This document shows positions 43,382 to 52,730 of a stretch of 55,017 bases of DNA, in pieces. Origin of the DNA: an uncultured Francisella sp. (GTDB taxonomy: Bacteria > Pseudomonadota > Gammaproteobacteria > Burkholderiales > Neisseriaceae); the NCBI GenBank assembly GCA_943913135.1, contig CALTVE010000004.1, forward strand, positions 1 through 55,017, read 5' to 3'. The notes beneath the pieces are model-generated. The model saw only the letters and a program-made list of their open reading frames with translations, was not told the DNA's origin and made no database searches. Each line of letters starts with the position of its first letter. The first letter of the stretch is position 1. Both the position numbers and the translations under genes were made by a program.

Positions 43382-44116
43382 ATGGAACACAAAAACCAAA
43401 CAGAAAATAAATCGGAAACGGTAGAACTATTAATCTACCGCTATAACCCAGAAAAAGACAAAAAACCTTACTTCCAGAAATATTCTGTAGAAATCACCCC
43501 CCAAGAAGTGAAACTGCTGGATTTGCTAACTAAACTTAAAACCATAGACGATTCTTTATCCTTCCGCCGCTCTTGTCGCGAAGGAATCTGTGGCTCGGAT
43601 GGTATGAACATCAATGGTAAAAATGGTTTAGCATGCCTGACCAATATTCGCCAATTAAAGCAGCCCATTCGTTTGGCACCTTTGCCGGGTTTGCCAGTTA
43701 TTCGCGATTTAATTGTCGATATGACTCAGTTTTTTAATCAATTTTTATCGATTAAACCCTATTTGATAAACGATGACCCTCTGCCTGATCGCGAACGTTT
43801 ACAAAGTCAGGCTGATCGGTCAGAATTAGATGGTGTATACGAATGCATTCTGTGTGCTTGCTGCTCTACTCAGTGTCCTTCGTTTTGGTGGAACCCAGAT
43901 CGATTTGTTGGCCCTTCTGGCTTATTGAATGCCTATCGTTTTATCGCGGACACCCGTGATACTCGCGCTAATGAACGTCTGGATAATTTAAATGACCCCT
44001 ACCGCTTATTCCGTTGCCACACCATTATGAACTGCGTAGAAGTCTGTCCTAAACACCTTAATCCTACCCAGGCTATTGGCAAGATCAAGGCCCTTATGTT
44101 AAACCGGACAACTTAA
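43382..44116 (+). CDS. sdhB: Succinate dehydrogenase iron-sulphur subunit
   Basis: 244 residues. The [2Fe-2S] ligands are in SCREGICGSDGMNINGKNGLAC (spanning about 59-80), and the [4Fe-4S] and [3Fe-4S] ligands in CILCACCSTQCP and CHTIMNCVEVCPK. It passes electrons from SdhA to the membrane quinone. AGGAG lies before the ATG. Its TAA stop abuts the sdhE GTG start directly. Confidence 0.97.
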   Translation: MEHKNQTENKSETVELLIYRYNPEKDKKPYFQKYSVEITPQEVKLLDLLTKLKTIDDSLSFRRSCREGICGSDGMNINGKNGLACLTNIRQLKQPIRLAPLPGLPVIRDLIVDMTQFFNQFLSIKPYLINDDPLPDRERLQSQADRSELDGVYECILCACCSTQCPSFWWNPDRFVGPSGLLNAYRFIADTRDTRANERLDNLNDPYRLFRCHTIMNCVEVCPKHLNPTQAIGKIKALMLNRTT

Positions 44117-44377
44117 GTGGAAGAATCTACTTTAAGACGAAAGGTGAGGTGGCTTGCGCACACGCGCGGGCTTTTGGAATTGGATTTGTGGTTAAACCCC
44201 TTTCTGAAAAGCCAGAGCTTTGCTATGCTAACCGACGTTGAATTAAATACGTTTAAATCGCTTTTGGAGCTCCCTGATCCGTATCTTCTGCAGATCTTAA
44301 CCTATAAAAAAGAGAGCTTGGGGAAAGAAACAGAAGCGCTCATTCAAAAAATTAGGTCCTGCTTACCTGGAACTTAA
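44117..44377 (+). CDS. sdhE: Succinate dehydrogenase FAD assembly factor
   Basis: 86 residues. The TRGLLELD motif (residues 15-22) is the signature of SdhE/YgfY, which promotes covalent flavinylation of SdhA. The start is GTG at 44117, immediately after the sdhB stop. No separate ribosome-binding site is obvious, so it is probably translated by coupling to sdhB. Placement between sdhB and gltA matches Neisseria and relatives. Confidence 0.93.
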   Translation: MEESTLRRKVRWLAHTRGLLELDLWLNPFLKSQSFAMLTDVELNTFKSLLELPDPYLLQILTYKKESLGKETEALIQKIRSCLPGT

Positions 44378-44452
44378 CTTAATAGTTTTAACCTAATTTT
44401 AACCTAAAAAGCGTGTTGCTTAAATTATCTCGCTACTGTGTAAGGAGGCACT

Positions 44453-45736
44453 ATGAATAAAGATACGGTTACCCTAGTCTATAATGAAGGGAGCCAAGCC
44501 GAATATCCAGTGTTAAAAGCAACTCTGGGAAATAATGTGTTCGATATCCGCACATTAGGTAAGACCCAACTGTTTTCTTTTGATCCTGGTTTTTTATCGA
44601 CGGCTAGCTGCGAATCGAAAATCACCTTTATCGATGGGGGTCAAGGCCTGCTCTATTACCGTGGTTACCCTCTTGAAGAGCTGGCTGAAAAAAGTGATTA
44701 TTTAGAAGTGAGTTATTTACTCCTACACGGTGAATTGCCTACTCAAGAGCAAAAACAGAAATTTGTTAATTACATCTATAGCCATCGTCAAATCCCCGAT
44801 CCCTTACCTGAACTGTTCAAGGGCTTTAACAAAGATGCCCATCCCATGGCCATGTTACTGGCTGCCATGGGTGCTTTATCGGCTTTTTATGAAGAAAATA
44901 AAGATCTAACCAATAGCGACTACCAACTGACTGTAGCCTATGATCTCATTGCTAAAATACCCACTCTCTGCGCAATGTGTTATCGCCACAATCAGGATCT
45001 TCCCTTTATTTTTCCTCAACAAGATTTAGATTATGGAAAAAACTTTTTAAACATGCTTTTTGCTAAAGAAGAGAAAAAATATAAGCCTAATCCTGTTTTA
45101 TCTAAAGCTTTAGATCGCATTTTTTTATTACACGCCGACCATGAACAAAATGCTTCCACCTCTACCGTGCGTTTAGCAGGTTCTTCTGGTACTAATCCTT
45201 TAGCAGCCATCGCCGCGGGCATCGCTTCTTTATGGGGCCCAGCCCATGGGGGTGCCAATGAAGCAGTATTGAAAATGCTGCATGAAATTGGGGATGTATC
45301 CAATGTGGGTAATTTCATCAAGGGCGTAAAAGAAAAAAAATATCGATTAATGGGCTTTGGCCATCGAGTTTACAAAAACATGGATCCTCGCGCCAAGATT
45401 ATGAAGAAAACGTGTGATGAAGTGTTAAAAGAACTAGGGCTACATGATACCCCGCTCTTTAAGCTAGCGGTCGCCCTGGAAGACATTGCCTTACATGATG
45501 ACTATTTTATCAGTCACAAGCTTTACCCCAACGTAGATTTTTATTCTGGAATTGTATTATCGGCTTTAGGCATCCCCACTTCTATGTTCACGGTGATTTT
45601 CGCCCTCGCCCGCAGTGTCGGCTGGATTTCTCATTGGCATGAAATGGTCAACGATAAAGACAACAAGATTGGCCGTCCACGACAATTGTATACTGGATAT
45701 ACCCGCCGCGACTACATTCCCTTGGACAAACGTTAA
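44453..45736 (+). CDS. gltA: Citrate synthase
   Basis: 427 residues, the hexameric type II form of Gram-negative bacteria (NADH-sensitive in E. coli). It condenses oxaloacetate and acetyl-CoA. The catalytic residues lie in HADHEQNASTSTVRLAGSSG, FGHRVYKNMDPRAK and NVDFYSGIVL (His, His and Asp). GGAGG precedes the ATG. The 75-base gap after sdhE has no terminator but carries a TTTTAACCTAA direct repeat (44385-44410). A long hairpin with a T-run follows the gene. Confidence 0.97.
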   Translation: MNKDTVTLVYNEGSQAEYPVLKATLGNNVFDIRTLGKTQLFSFDPGFLSTASCESKITFIDGGQGLLYYRGYPLEELAEKSDYLEVSYLLLHGELPTQEQKQKFVNYIYSHRQIPDPLPELFKGFNKDAHPMAMLLAAMGALSAFYEENKDLTNSDYQLTVAYDLIAKIPTLCAMCYRHNQDLPFIFPQQDLDYGKNFLNMLFAKEEKKYKPNPVLSKALDRIFLLHADHEQNASTSTVRLAGSSGTNPLAAIAAGIASLWGPAHGGANEAVLKMLHEIGDVSNVGNFIKGVKEKKYRLMGFGHRVYKNMDPRAKIMKKTCDEVLKELGLHDTPLFKLAVALEDIALHDDYFISHKLYPNVDFYSGIVLSALGIPTSMFTVIFALARSVGWISHWHEMVNDKDNKIGRPRQLYTGYTRRDYIPLDKR

Positions 45737-45794
45737 AGCATAAAGAAATTTTATACTATGCTTTTTTACCCCTTGCCTATTTTATTTACTCAAC

Positions 45795-45857
45795 ACCCCC
45801 TTGAACGTGCAAATGCCTCGTCTTTATACAGAGCAGGTTGCCTTCAAGGGGGTTTTT
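45795..45857 (+). terminator. Long extended terminator-like hairpin between gltA and sucA
   Basis: ACCCCCTTGAA (45795-45805) pairs exactly with TTCAAGGGGGT (45843-45853), which runs into TTTTT. The 37-base interior has a second helix (GCAA/TTGC, CCT/AGG). It is an intrinsic terminator or an attenuator that separates the sdh-gltA transcript from sucAB. Confidence 0.72.
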
Positions 45858-45891
45858 AGGTGAATATGTTTTTGTATAGAGGTTAACCCTT

Positions 45892-48720
45892 ATGATGAAG
45901 GAAGAGAGCGAAAATTCTTATCTGTTCGGCGATAATGCCCCTTATATAGAAGGTCTTTATGAAGCTTATTTGCGTGACCCTACCAGTGTAAGCGATTACT
46001 GGCACGGTGTATTTCGTTCAGTGAACCAAGCTGAACGAGGACAGCCGCGCTTAGAAGTAGAGGCAGCGTTCCGCGAACGCAGTAAACATCCTCAAAGAAA
46101 TCTATCGCCAGCACCAGATATGACCACTATGCAAAAGCAAGTCAGTGTTTTGCGATTGATTTATTCTTATCGAATTTTAGGAGTCCATCACGCTGATTTG
46201 GATCCTCTTGCACGTACCAATCACCCTATTACTGAAGAACCAAGTTTAAACCCACAAACCTACGGGCTTACTACCGAAGATCTGGCACATAAATTTTACG
46301 CCTCGGCCAAATTTGCCAATGATGCCTTATTGTCTTTATCGGACATCATCGCTCACTTAAAAAAAACCTATTGTGGTAAGATCGGCATCGAATATATGCA
46401 CATTATCAATCCGACCGAGCGCCATTGGGTCCGCGATTATTTTGAAGGTACACTTTCTACGCCTCGCTTTAAGGTGGAAGAAAAACGACGAATTTTAAAA
46501 AAACTAACTTGGGCAGAAACTTTTGAACGCTATTTCAATACTAAGTTCGTCGGACAAAAGCGCTTTTCTTTGGAAGGTGGAGAAAGTCTGATCCCAGGCT
46601 TAGACTATGTGATTAATCAAGCATCTCGCTTCGGTGTACAATCCATTGTTATTGGTATGGCCCATCGCGGACGCTTAAACGTACTGGTGAATATCTTAGG
46701 TAAATCTCCTCAAGATTTAATCGACGAATTTACTGGCAAAACTAAAATTACTTTACCAAGCGGTGACGTTAAATATCACAATGGGTTTACTGCAGATATC
46801 GAAACCCAGTATGAACCTGTGCATATTTCTCTTGAATTTAACCCCTCACACTTAGAAATAGTTAACCCAGTGGTGGAAGGCAATGTACGCGCTCGCCAAG
46901 ATAGACGCAAACGGGCCGGTGAACCAGCCATTCAACAGGTATTACCTATCTTAATCCATGGCGATGCCGCTTTTGCAGGTCTTGGGGTTAACCAATCTAC
47001 CTTCAACCTTTCGCAAGTACGGGGCTTTACTACTGGTGGAACCGTACACGTCGTGATTAACAATCAGATCGGTTTTACTACCTCAAACCCACAGGATACT
47101 CGTTCTACTACTTTCTGCACCGACATTGCCAAAATGGTAGACGCACCTATTTTCCACGTTAATGGTGATGATCCTGAAGCAGTTGCTTATGTCATGAACA
47201 TTGCTTTAGAGTTCCGTATGCGTTTTAACAAGGATGCTGTAGTAGATTTGGTATGCTACCGTCGCCTAGGTCACAATGAAGGCGATGAACCCTCCCTCAC
47301 CCAGCCCATGATGTACCAAGCTATCCGCAAACATTCATCGACTCTGACTTTATATCGCGATCATTTAATCAAAACCGGTTTTGTCCAGGAAGAAGAGGCA
47401 GAAGCCATGATTAAGGATTACCATGCTTTAATGGATGCCGGTAAACACGTGCAGCAATCCAATCTCGGTTCTTACAAATATAAATATTCGCAAGATTGGG
47501 ATAAGTTTAAAGATACCCCATGGGATGACCCAGTCGATACTTCTTTATCTTTAAAAGAAATTCAATCACTGAGCGAGCGTTTCACTACCGTTCCAGAAAA
47601 CTTTAAATTACACCGGGTAGTGGACAAATTAGTCGAGCAAAGAAAACAAATGGGGGTAGGCAAGATCCCTATAGATTGGGGTATGGCTGAAATTCTAGCT
47701 TATGCCAGCTTGGTGACCCAAGGCGCGCCTGTGCGCATTACAGGAGAAGATTCTGGACGTGGGACGTTCGCGCATCGCCATGCCGTGTTTCATGATCAAA
47801 ATCCACCCGGTAGCAACCAGAGGGAATATATTACTCTGCAGCATCTATCCAAAGACCAAGCTCCTTTTGCAATCTATGACTCCGTATTGAACGAAGAAGC
47901 CGTCTTGGCCTATGAATACGGTTATGCCTGTGCTTCACCAACAAGTTTGACTATCTGGGAAGCGCAATTTGGCGATTTCAGCAATGGCGCCCAGACTGCA
48001 ATTGATCAATTCATTACCTCTGGCGAAACCAAATGGGGCCGACTCTGTGGTTTAACCATCATTTTACCGCACGGGCAAGATGGAGCCGGTCCAGAGCACT
48101 CTTCTGGTCGCCTGGAGCGTTGGCTGCAACTGTGTGCAGAAGATAATATTCAAATCGTGTACCCAAGTGAGGCAGCACAGATGTTCCATGTCTTACGCCG
48201 GCAAGTACTTCGTCCTTATCGCAAGCCCTTAATCATTTTCTTATCTAAACGCTTGCTTCGCTTTAAGCCCTCTTTAAACCCGATTGAAGATTTCACCGAG
48301 GGTTCTGGTTTTAAAACCATGTATCCGGAAAGCCAACAACAAGCAACTCATAAAATTAAACGAGTGATTTTATGCGCCGGTCAAGTATATTACGACTTGG
48401 TGAATGAACGAGAAAAACGTAATCTGCAAGATAAAATTGCCATTTTGCGGATTGAACAGTTGTATCCTTTCCCGCAAAAAGAATTCCTTAAGCTGTTAAC
48501 GCCGTATGCCAAAGTGAAGGACATTAAGTGGGTACAAGAGGAGCCTTTGAACCAAGGCGCATGGACTGAAATCTTGCACCAATTACTTAATAATTTAGAT
48601 ATGAGCAAACAGACCCTGACCGTAGCTGCCCGTCCGGCAAGCGCCTCCCCCGCAGTGGGCTATAAAGCGCTGTTTGACAAACAATTAGCTGATTTACTAG
48701 ACGAAGCTATGAGTCTGTAA
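45892..48720 (+). CDS. sucA: 2-oxoglutarate dehydrogenase E1 component
   Basis: 942 residues. It decarboxylates 2-oxoglutarate with thiamine diphosphate and transfers succinyl to SucB. The N-terminal SYLFGDNAPYIEGLYEAYL motif that binds E2 is present. Thiamine-site signatures are MAHRGRLNVLVN, GDAAFAGLGVNQSTFNLS and VINNQIGFTT, and SRRGTFAHRHAV-type sequence occurs at about residue 623. AGAGG lies nine bases before the first ATG; a second ATG directly after is an alternative. sucB follows after 20 bases. Confidence 0.97.
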   Translation: MMKEESENSYLFGDNAPYIEGLYEAYLRDPTSVSDYWHGVFRSVNQAERGQPRLEVEAAFRERSKHPQRNLSPAPDMTTMQKQVSVLRLIYSYRILGVHHADLDPLARTNHPITEEPSLNPQTYGLTTEDLAHKFYASAKFANDALLSLSDIIAHLKKTYCGKIGIEYMHIINPTERHWVRDYFEGTLSTPRFKVEEKRRILKKLTWAETFERYFNTKFVGQKRFSLEGGESLIPGLDYVINQASRFGVQSIVIGMAHRGRLNVLVNILGKSPQDLIDEFTGKTKITLPSGDVKYHNGFTADIETQYEPVHISLEFNPSHLEIVNPVVEGNVRARQDRRKRAGEPAIQQVLPILIHGDAAFAGLGVNQSTFNLSQVRGFTTGGTVHVVINNQIGFTTSNPQDTRSTTFCTDIAKMVDAPIFHVNGDDPEAVAYVMNIALEFRMRFNKDAVVDLVCYRRLGHNEGDEPSLTQPMMYQAIRKHSSTLTLYRDHLIKTGFVQEEEAEAMIKDYHALMDAGKHVQQSNLGSYKYKYSQDWDKFKDTPWDDPVDTSLSLKEIQSLSERFTTVPENFKLHRVVDKLVEQRKQMGVGKIPIDWGMAEILAYASLVTQGAPVRITGEDSGRGTFAHRHAVFHDQNPPGSNQREYITLQHLSKDQAPFAIYDSVLNEEAVLAYEYGYACASPTSLTIWEAQFGDFSNGAQTAIDQFITSGETKWGRLCGLTIILPHGQDGAGPEHSSGRLERWLQLCAEDNIQIVYPSEAAQMFHVLRRQVLRPYRKPLIIFLSKRLLRFKPSLNPIEDFTEGSGFKTMYPESQQQATHKIKRVILCAGQVYYDLVNEREKRNLQDKIAILRIEQLYPFPQKEFLKLLTPYAKVKDIKWVQEEPLNQGAWTEILHQLLNNLDMSKQTLTVAARPASASPAVGYKALFDKQLADLLDEAMSL

Positions 48721-48740
48721 CCTGATCCTGGAGAAAAACT

Positions 48741-49988
48741 ATGATTGTCGATATTAAAGTACCGGTGCTGCCAGAGAGTGTATCAGATGCTACTTTACTC
48801 GTTTGGAATGTGAAAGTAGGAGAAACCGTCACTGAAGGACAAAATCTCATTGACATTGAAACCGATAAAGTTGTACTAGAATTGCCAGCACCCCACAGTG
48901 GTGTCATTACAGAACTCTTAGGGCAAGAAGGGGATGTGGTGGAATCGGAACAGGTAATCGCCCATTTAGATACTGAAGGTAAACCTGTAAGTTCGAGCAA
49001 GAACCGTGAAGATCAGCCTGAACAAGCTTCGCATAACGAAGCTCCCCGTAATCCTGAATCTGCCCACGAATCTAAAGAAGAACCATCGAATAAGTCCCAA
49101 CAAGAGGCCAATATTGCTATGCCTTCAGCTGCGAAAATCGCGGCTGAAAAAAATATTGATATTCAGTCAATTAAAGGAAGTGGCAAAGAAGGACGGGTAC
49201 TTAAGGAAGATGTGCAAAACGCTACTCCTAAAGCAGAGGTGGCCCACACTCCTAAAACAGCCCCTTCCTCCCCCCCACTTACAGGGACCCGTGTAGAACA
49301 ACGAGTGCCTATGACTCGTTTACGACAAAGAGTGGCTGAGCGTTTAGTTCAATCCAATAGCGAAAATGCTATTTTGACCACCTTTAATGAAATTAACATG
49401 AAACCGGTGATGGATTTGCGTGCCCGTTATAAAGATCGCTTCCAAAAAGAATATGACATCAAGCTTGGTTTTATGTCTTTCTTTGTTAAGGCAGCGGTTG
49501 GCGCTTTAAAGAAATATCCCGTAGTCAATGCCTCGATCGATGGTCAGGATATTGTTTATCATGGTTACTTTGATATCGGCATTGCGGTCAGTACGCCCCG
49601 TGGGTTGGTAGTACCGATTCTGCGCAACGCGGAAAATCTATCCTTCGCTGAAATTGAGAACCACATTGCTGATTTTGCTAACCGAGCGCAAGCAGGCAAA
49701 TTAGGCCTAGATGAAATCACCGGCGGTACTTTTAGTATCACCAATGGAGGAACCTTTGGATCAATGATGTCAACTCCTATCATTAATCCCCCCCAATCAG
49801 CAATTTTGGGAATGCATTCTATTTACGAGCGAGCCATCGTTGAAAATGGTCAAATAGTCGCGCGACCCATGATGTATGTGGCCCTCTCCTATGATCATCG
49901 CTTGATCGATGGAAAGGAAGCTGTATTAACCTTAGTGGCAATTAAACAGTTTCTAGAAGATCCAGCGCGTCTAGCTTTAGATATTTAA
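48741..49988 (+). CDS. sucB: Dihydrolipoamide succinyltransferase (E2)
   Basis: 415 residues. The lipoyl domain (1-77) has its lipoylated Lys43 in ETDKV. A polar Ser/Glu/Asn/Pro linker, the peripheral-subunit-binding domain (about 130-165; MPSAAKIAAEKNIDI) and the catalytic domain (about 185-415) follow. The active-site His386 and Asp390 lie in SYDHRLIDG. Unlike many betaproteobacterial forms, one lipoyl domain is present. GGAG precedes the ATG. Confidence 0.97.
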   Translation: MIVDIKVPVLPESVSDATLLVWNVKVGETVTEGQNLIDIETDKVVLELPAPHSGVITELLGQEGDVVESEQVIAHLDTEGKPVSSSKNREDQPEQASHNEAPRNPESAHESKEEPSNKSQQEANIAMPSAAKIAAEKNIDIQSIKGSGKEGRVLKEDVQNATPKAEVAHTPKTAPSSPPLTGTRVEQRVPMTRLRQRVAERLVQSNSENAILTTFNEINMKPVMDLRARYKDRFQKEYDIKLGFMSFFVKAAVGALKKYPVVNASIDGQDIVYHGYFDIGIAVSTPRGLVVPILRNAENLSFAEIENHIADFANRAQAGKLGLDEITGGTFSITNGGTFGSMMSTPIINPPQSAILGMHSIYERAIVENGQIVARPMMYVALSYDHRLIDGKEAVLTLVAIKQFLEDPARLALDI

Positions 49989-50048
49989 TCATCCAGGACA
50001 GGGTTTTCCCGCTTTTTAACAATGAATTCCTACTTAACAGGAGGTCAT

Positions 50049-51476
50049 ATGGCACAATTTGATGTAGTAGTAATCGGCGCCGGCCCTGGGGGTTATGTCG
50101 CCGCGATTCGCGCCGCTCAGCTTGGCTTTAAGGTCGCATGCGTAGATGAATTTTCTGGTAAAAATAGTAATGAAGCTTCTTTAGGGGGCACGTGTTTGAA
50201 TGTTGGTTGCATCCCCTCTAAATCATTGCTGCATTCATCAGAAATTTTTTACTGTATCCAGGAAGAATTTCCTAGTCACGGTATTTCTGTAGGTAAACCT
50301 AAAATCGATATCCCAACGATGATAGAACGTAAAGATAAAATCGTACAAAAGCTCACTTCCGGAATTGCCTTTTTATTTAAACAAAATAAGATTACTTCCA
50401 TTTATGGACATGCTGCTTTCAAAGGTAAAAAAGAAGGGCTGATCGAACTTGAAGTGACACCTAAAAATAAAAAAGAAAAACCAGAAATCCTACAAGCGAA
50501 ACAAGTTATCATTGCCACCGGTTCTAAACCGCGCGCGCTCCCCGGAACCCCTTTTGATAACAAAAAAATTCTCGATAACGAAGGAGCCCTCGACTTAACG
50601 GCCGTTCCCAAAAAGCTTTGTCTTGTCGGGTCAGGAATCATCGGTCTAGAAATGGGCGCAGTCTGGAAAAGACTAGGTGCTGAAGTCACTATTTTAGAAG
50701 CAGAGACTACCTTTTTACCTCAGGTCGATCAGCAATTGGCTAAAGAAGCCTTGCGTATTTTCAGTAAAAGCCCAGGCTTAGACATCCATTTGGGAGCAAA
50801 AGTAAAAGATATCAATACCGAGAGTAAACAGCTTATCGTCCGCTATGAAGAAGAGGGCAAAAGTCATACCGCCGATTTTGACAAGCTGATCGTTGCCATC
50901 GGCCGCACTCCCTATACCGAAAAATTAAACTTAGAAGCCATTGGCCTTAAAACAGACGATCGAGGCTTTATCGAGGTCGATGAAAATTGCCGTACTGTAG
51001 TGGACAATGTTTGGGCAATTGGCGATGTGGTACGTGGACCTATGCTAGCGCATAAGGCAGAAGCAGAAGGCGCTGCAGTAGCTGAACGGATAGCAGGACA
51101 AAAACCACAGGTTCATTTGCAATTTATCCCCTCGGTACTTTACACCTCTCCTGCCCTGGCCTGGGTAGGCAAAACTGAAGAACAACTGAAAAAAGAAGGG
51201 GTAAAATATAAAAAAGGTATGGCTACCTTTGCCAGTAATGGCCAAGCTTTGGCCTTAAATCAGGGACAAGGCAAAATCAAGATCCTGGCGGATGCTCAGA
51301 CCGATCGCCTACTGGGGGTCCATATATTAGGTCCATTGGCAGCAGAACTGTTATCAGAAGCAGTAGAAGCCTTAGAATATTCTGCTTCCAGTGAAGATAT
51401 CGCCCGTATCATCCACGCCCATCCTTCTCTCTCTGAAGTGATGAAAGAAGCGTGTGCGGCCGCATGGGAGGCCTAA
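50049..51476 (+). CDS. lpdA: Dihydrolipoamide dehydrogenase (E3)
   Basis: 475 residues. It reoxidises lipoamide on SucB with FAD and NAD. The FAD motif VVIGAGPGGYVAAIRAAQLG (7-26), the redox disulphide Cys49-Cys54 (GGTCLNVGC), the second Rossmann GSGIIGLEMG and the C-terminal HAHPSLSE with its catalytic His are intact. I chose the ATG at 50049, directly after AGGAGG; an ATG nine codons upstream has no such site. It has no N-terminal lipoyl domain. It follows sucB by 60 bases. Confidence 0.96.
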   Translation: MAQFDVVVIGAGPGGYVAAIRAAQLGFKVACVDEFSGKNSNEASLGGTCLNVGCIPSKSLLHSSEIFYCIQEEFPSHGISVGKPKIDIPTMIERKDKIVQKLTSGIAFLFKQNKITSIYGHAAFKGKKEGLIELEVTPKNKKEKPEILQAKQVIIATGSKPRALPGTPFDNKKILDNEGALDLTAVPKKLCLVGSGIIGLEMGAVWKRLGAEVTILEAETTFLPQVDQQLAKEALRIFSKSPGLDIHLGAKVKDINTESKQLIVRYEEEGKSHTADFDKLIVAIGRTPYTEKLNLEAIGLKTDDRGFIEVDENCRTVVDNVWAIGDVVRGPMLAHKAEAEGAAVAERIAGQKPQVHLQFIPSVLYTSPALAWVGKTEEQLKKEGVKYKKGMATFASNGQALALNQGQGKIKILADAQTDRLLGVHILGPLAAELLSEAVEALEYSASSEDIARIIHAHPSLSEVMKEACAAAWEA

Positions 51477-51548
51477 AAAAACCTTCTCTATATCTTAATT
51501 TAGCCGGAAACATCTTTAATACGTAATAAAACAATCTAAAGGTTAATT

Positions 51549-52721
51549 ATGAATTTACATGAATATCAAGCGAAAGCACTGTTAAAAGACTACCATTTGA
51601 CCGTGCAAAACGGCATCCCAGTCAGCGCTCCTGAAGATGCAGCTAAAGCGTTTGAACAGTTAGGTGGCAAAACGGCAGTCATTAAAGCTCAGGTATATGC
51701 CGGTGGTCGCGGTAAAGCAGGAGGAGTGAAGGTTGTAAGAAATAAAGAAGAAGCCAAAAATGCAGCCTCAAACCTACTTGGTAAACGCTTAGTTACCCAC
51801 CAAACCGGACCAGAAGGTTTACCTATTCACACGGTTTTTATATGCGAAGATGTTTATCCAGTCAAAAGTGAATTATATCTGGGTGCGGTGATCGACCGTG
51901 CCAGCCGTCGCGTTACCTTCATGGCTTCTACCGAAGGAGGCGTAGAAATTGAAAAAGTGGCCCAAGAAACGCCAGAAAAAATCATTAAAATCCAGGTTGA
52001 TCCTCTGTTAGGTCTCATGGACTATCAAGCAAGAGAAGTAGGTTACCAATTAAAACTGGATGAACATCAAATTAAGCAATTCATTCCTTTAATGCAAGGG
52101 TTGTATCAAGCTTTTATCGATAAAGATTTCTCATTGGTTGAAATCAATCCCTTATCGGTTAAAGAAGATGGAACTTTAATTTGCGTGGATGCCAAGATTA
52201 ATATCGATTCCAACGCCCTTTACCGTCACTTAGACTTAGAAAAATTACACGATCGCTCACAAGAAAATGAACGCGAATTAAAAGCAGCAGACTATGGCCT
52301 AAACTATGTGGCCTTAGAGGGACAAATCGGCTGTATGGTCAACGGTGCGGGTCTGGCCATGGCAACTATGGATATCATCAAGCTTTATGGGGGTGAACCG
52401 GCTAATTTCTTAGATGTAGGCGGAGGTGCCGATAAGGAAAAAGTAGTGGAAGCCTTTAAGATCATCTTAGGGGATGCATCGGTTAAAGCAGTGTTTATTA
52501 ATATTTTTGGTGGAATTGTCCGCTGTGACATGATCGCTTATGCCATTATCGAAGCTGTCAAAGAAGTCGATGTGAAAGTACCCGTAGTGGTACGCTTAGA
52601 AGGGAATCGCTCTGAAGAAGGGCGTAAATTACTAGATCAATCTGGCTTAAAACTTATTGCCGCTGAAGGTTTTGCTGATGGGGCCAAAAAAGTCGTGGCC
52701 GCAGTGAGCAATCAGGCATAG
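51549..52721 (+). CDS. sucC: Succinyl-CoA synthetase beta subunit
   Basis: 390 residues. It has the ATP-grasp N-terminal domain (MNLHEYQAKALLKDYHL start, VYAGGRGKAGGVKVV), the SLVEINPL motif and the C-terminal CoA-ligase-like domain (GGGADKEKVVEAFKIIL). With SucD it makes ATP or GTP from succinyl-CoA. AAAGG precedes the ATG. The 72 bases after lpdA show no terminator. sucD begins nine bases after its stop with a strong GGAGGG site. Confidence 0.97.
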   Translation: MNLHEYQAKALLKDYHLTVQNGIPVSAPEDAAKAFEQLGGKTAVIKAQVYAGGRGKAGGVKVVRNKEEAKNAASNLLGKRLVTHQTGPEGLPIHTVFICEDVYPVKSELYLGAVIDRASRRVTFMASTEGGVEIEKVAQETPEKIIKIQVDPLLGLMDYQAREVGYQLKLDEHQIKQFIPLMQGLYQAFIDKDFSLVEINPLSVKEDGTLICVDAKINIDSNALYRHLDLEKLHDRSQENERELKAADYGLNYVALEGQIGCMVNGAGLAMATMDIIKLYGGEPANFLDVGGGADKEKVVEAFKIILGDASVKAVFINIFGGIVRCDMIAYAIIEAVKEVDVKVPVVVRLEGNRSEEGRKLLDQSGLKLIAAEGFADGAKKVVAAVSNQA

Positions 52722-52730
52722 GAGGGAAGA

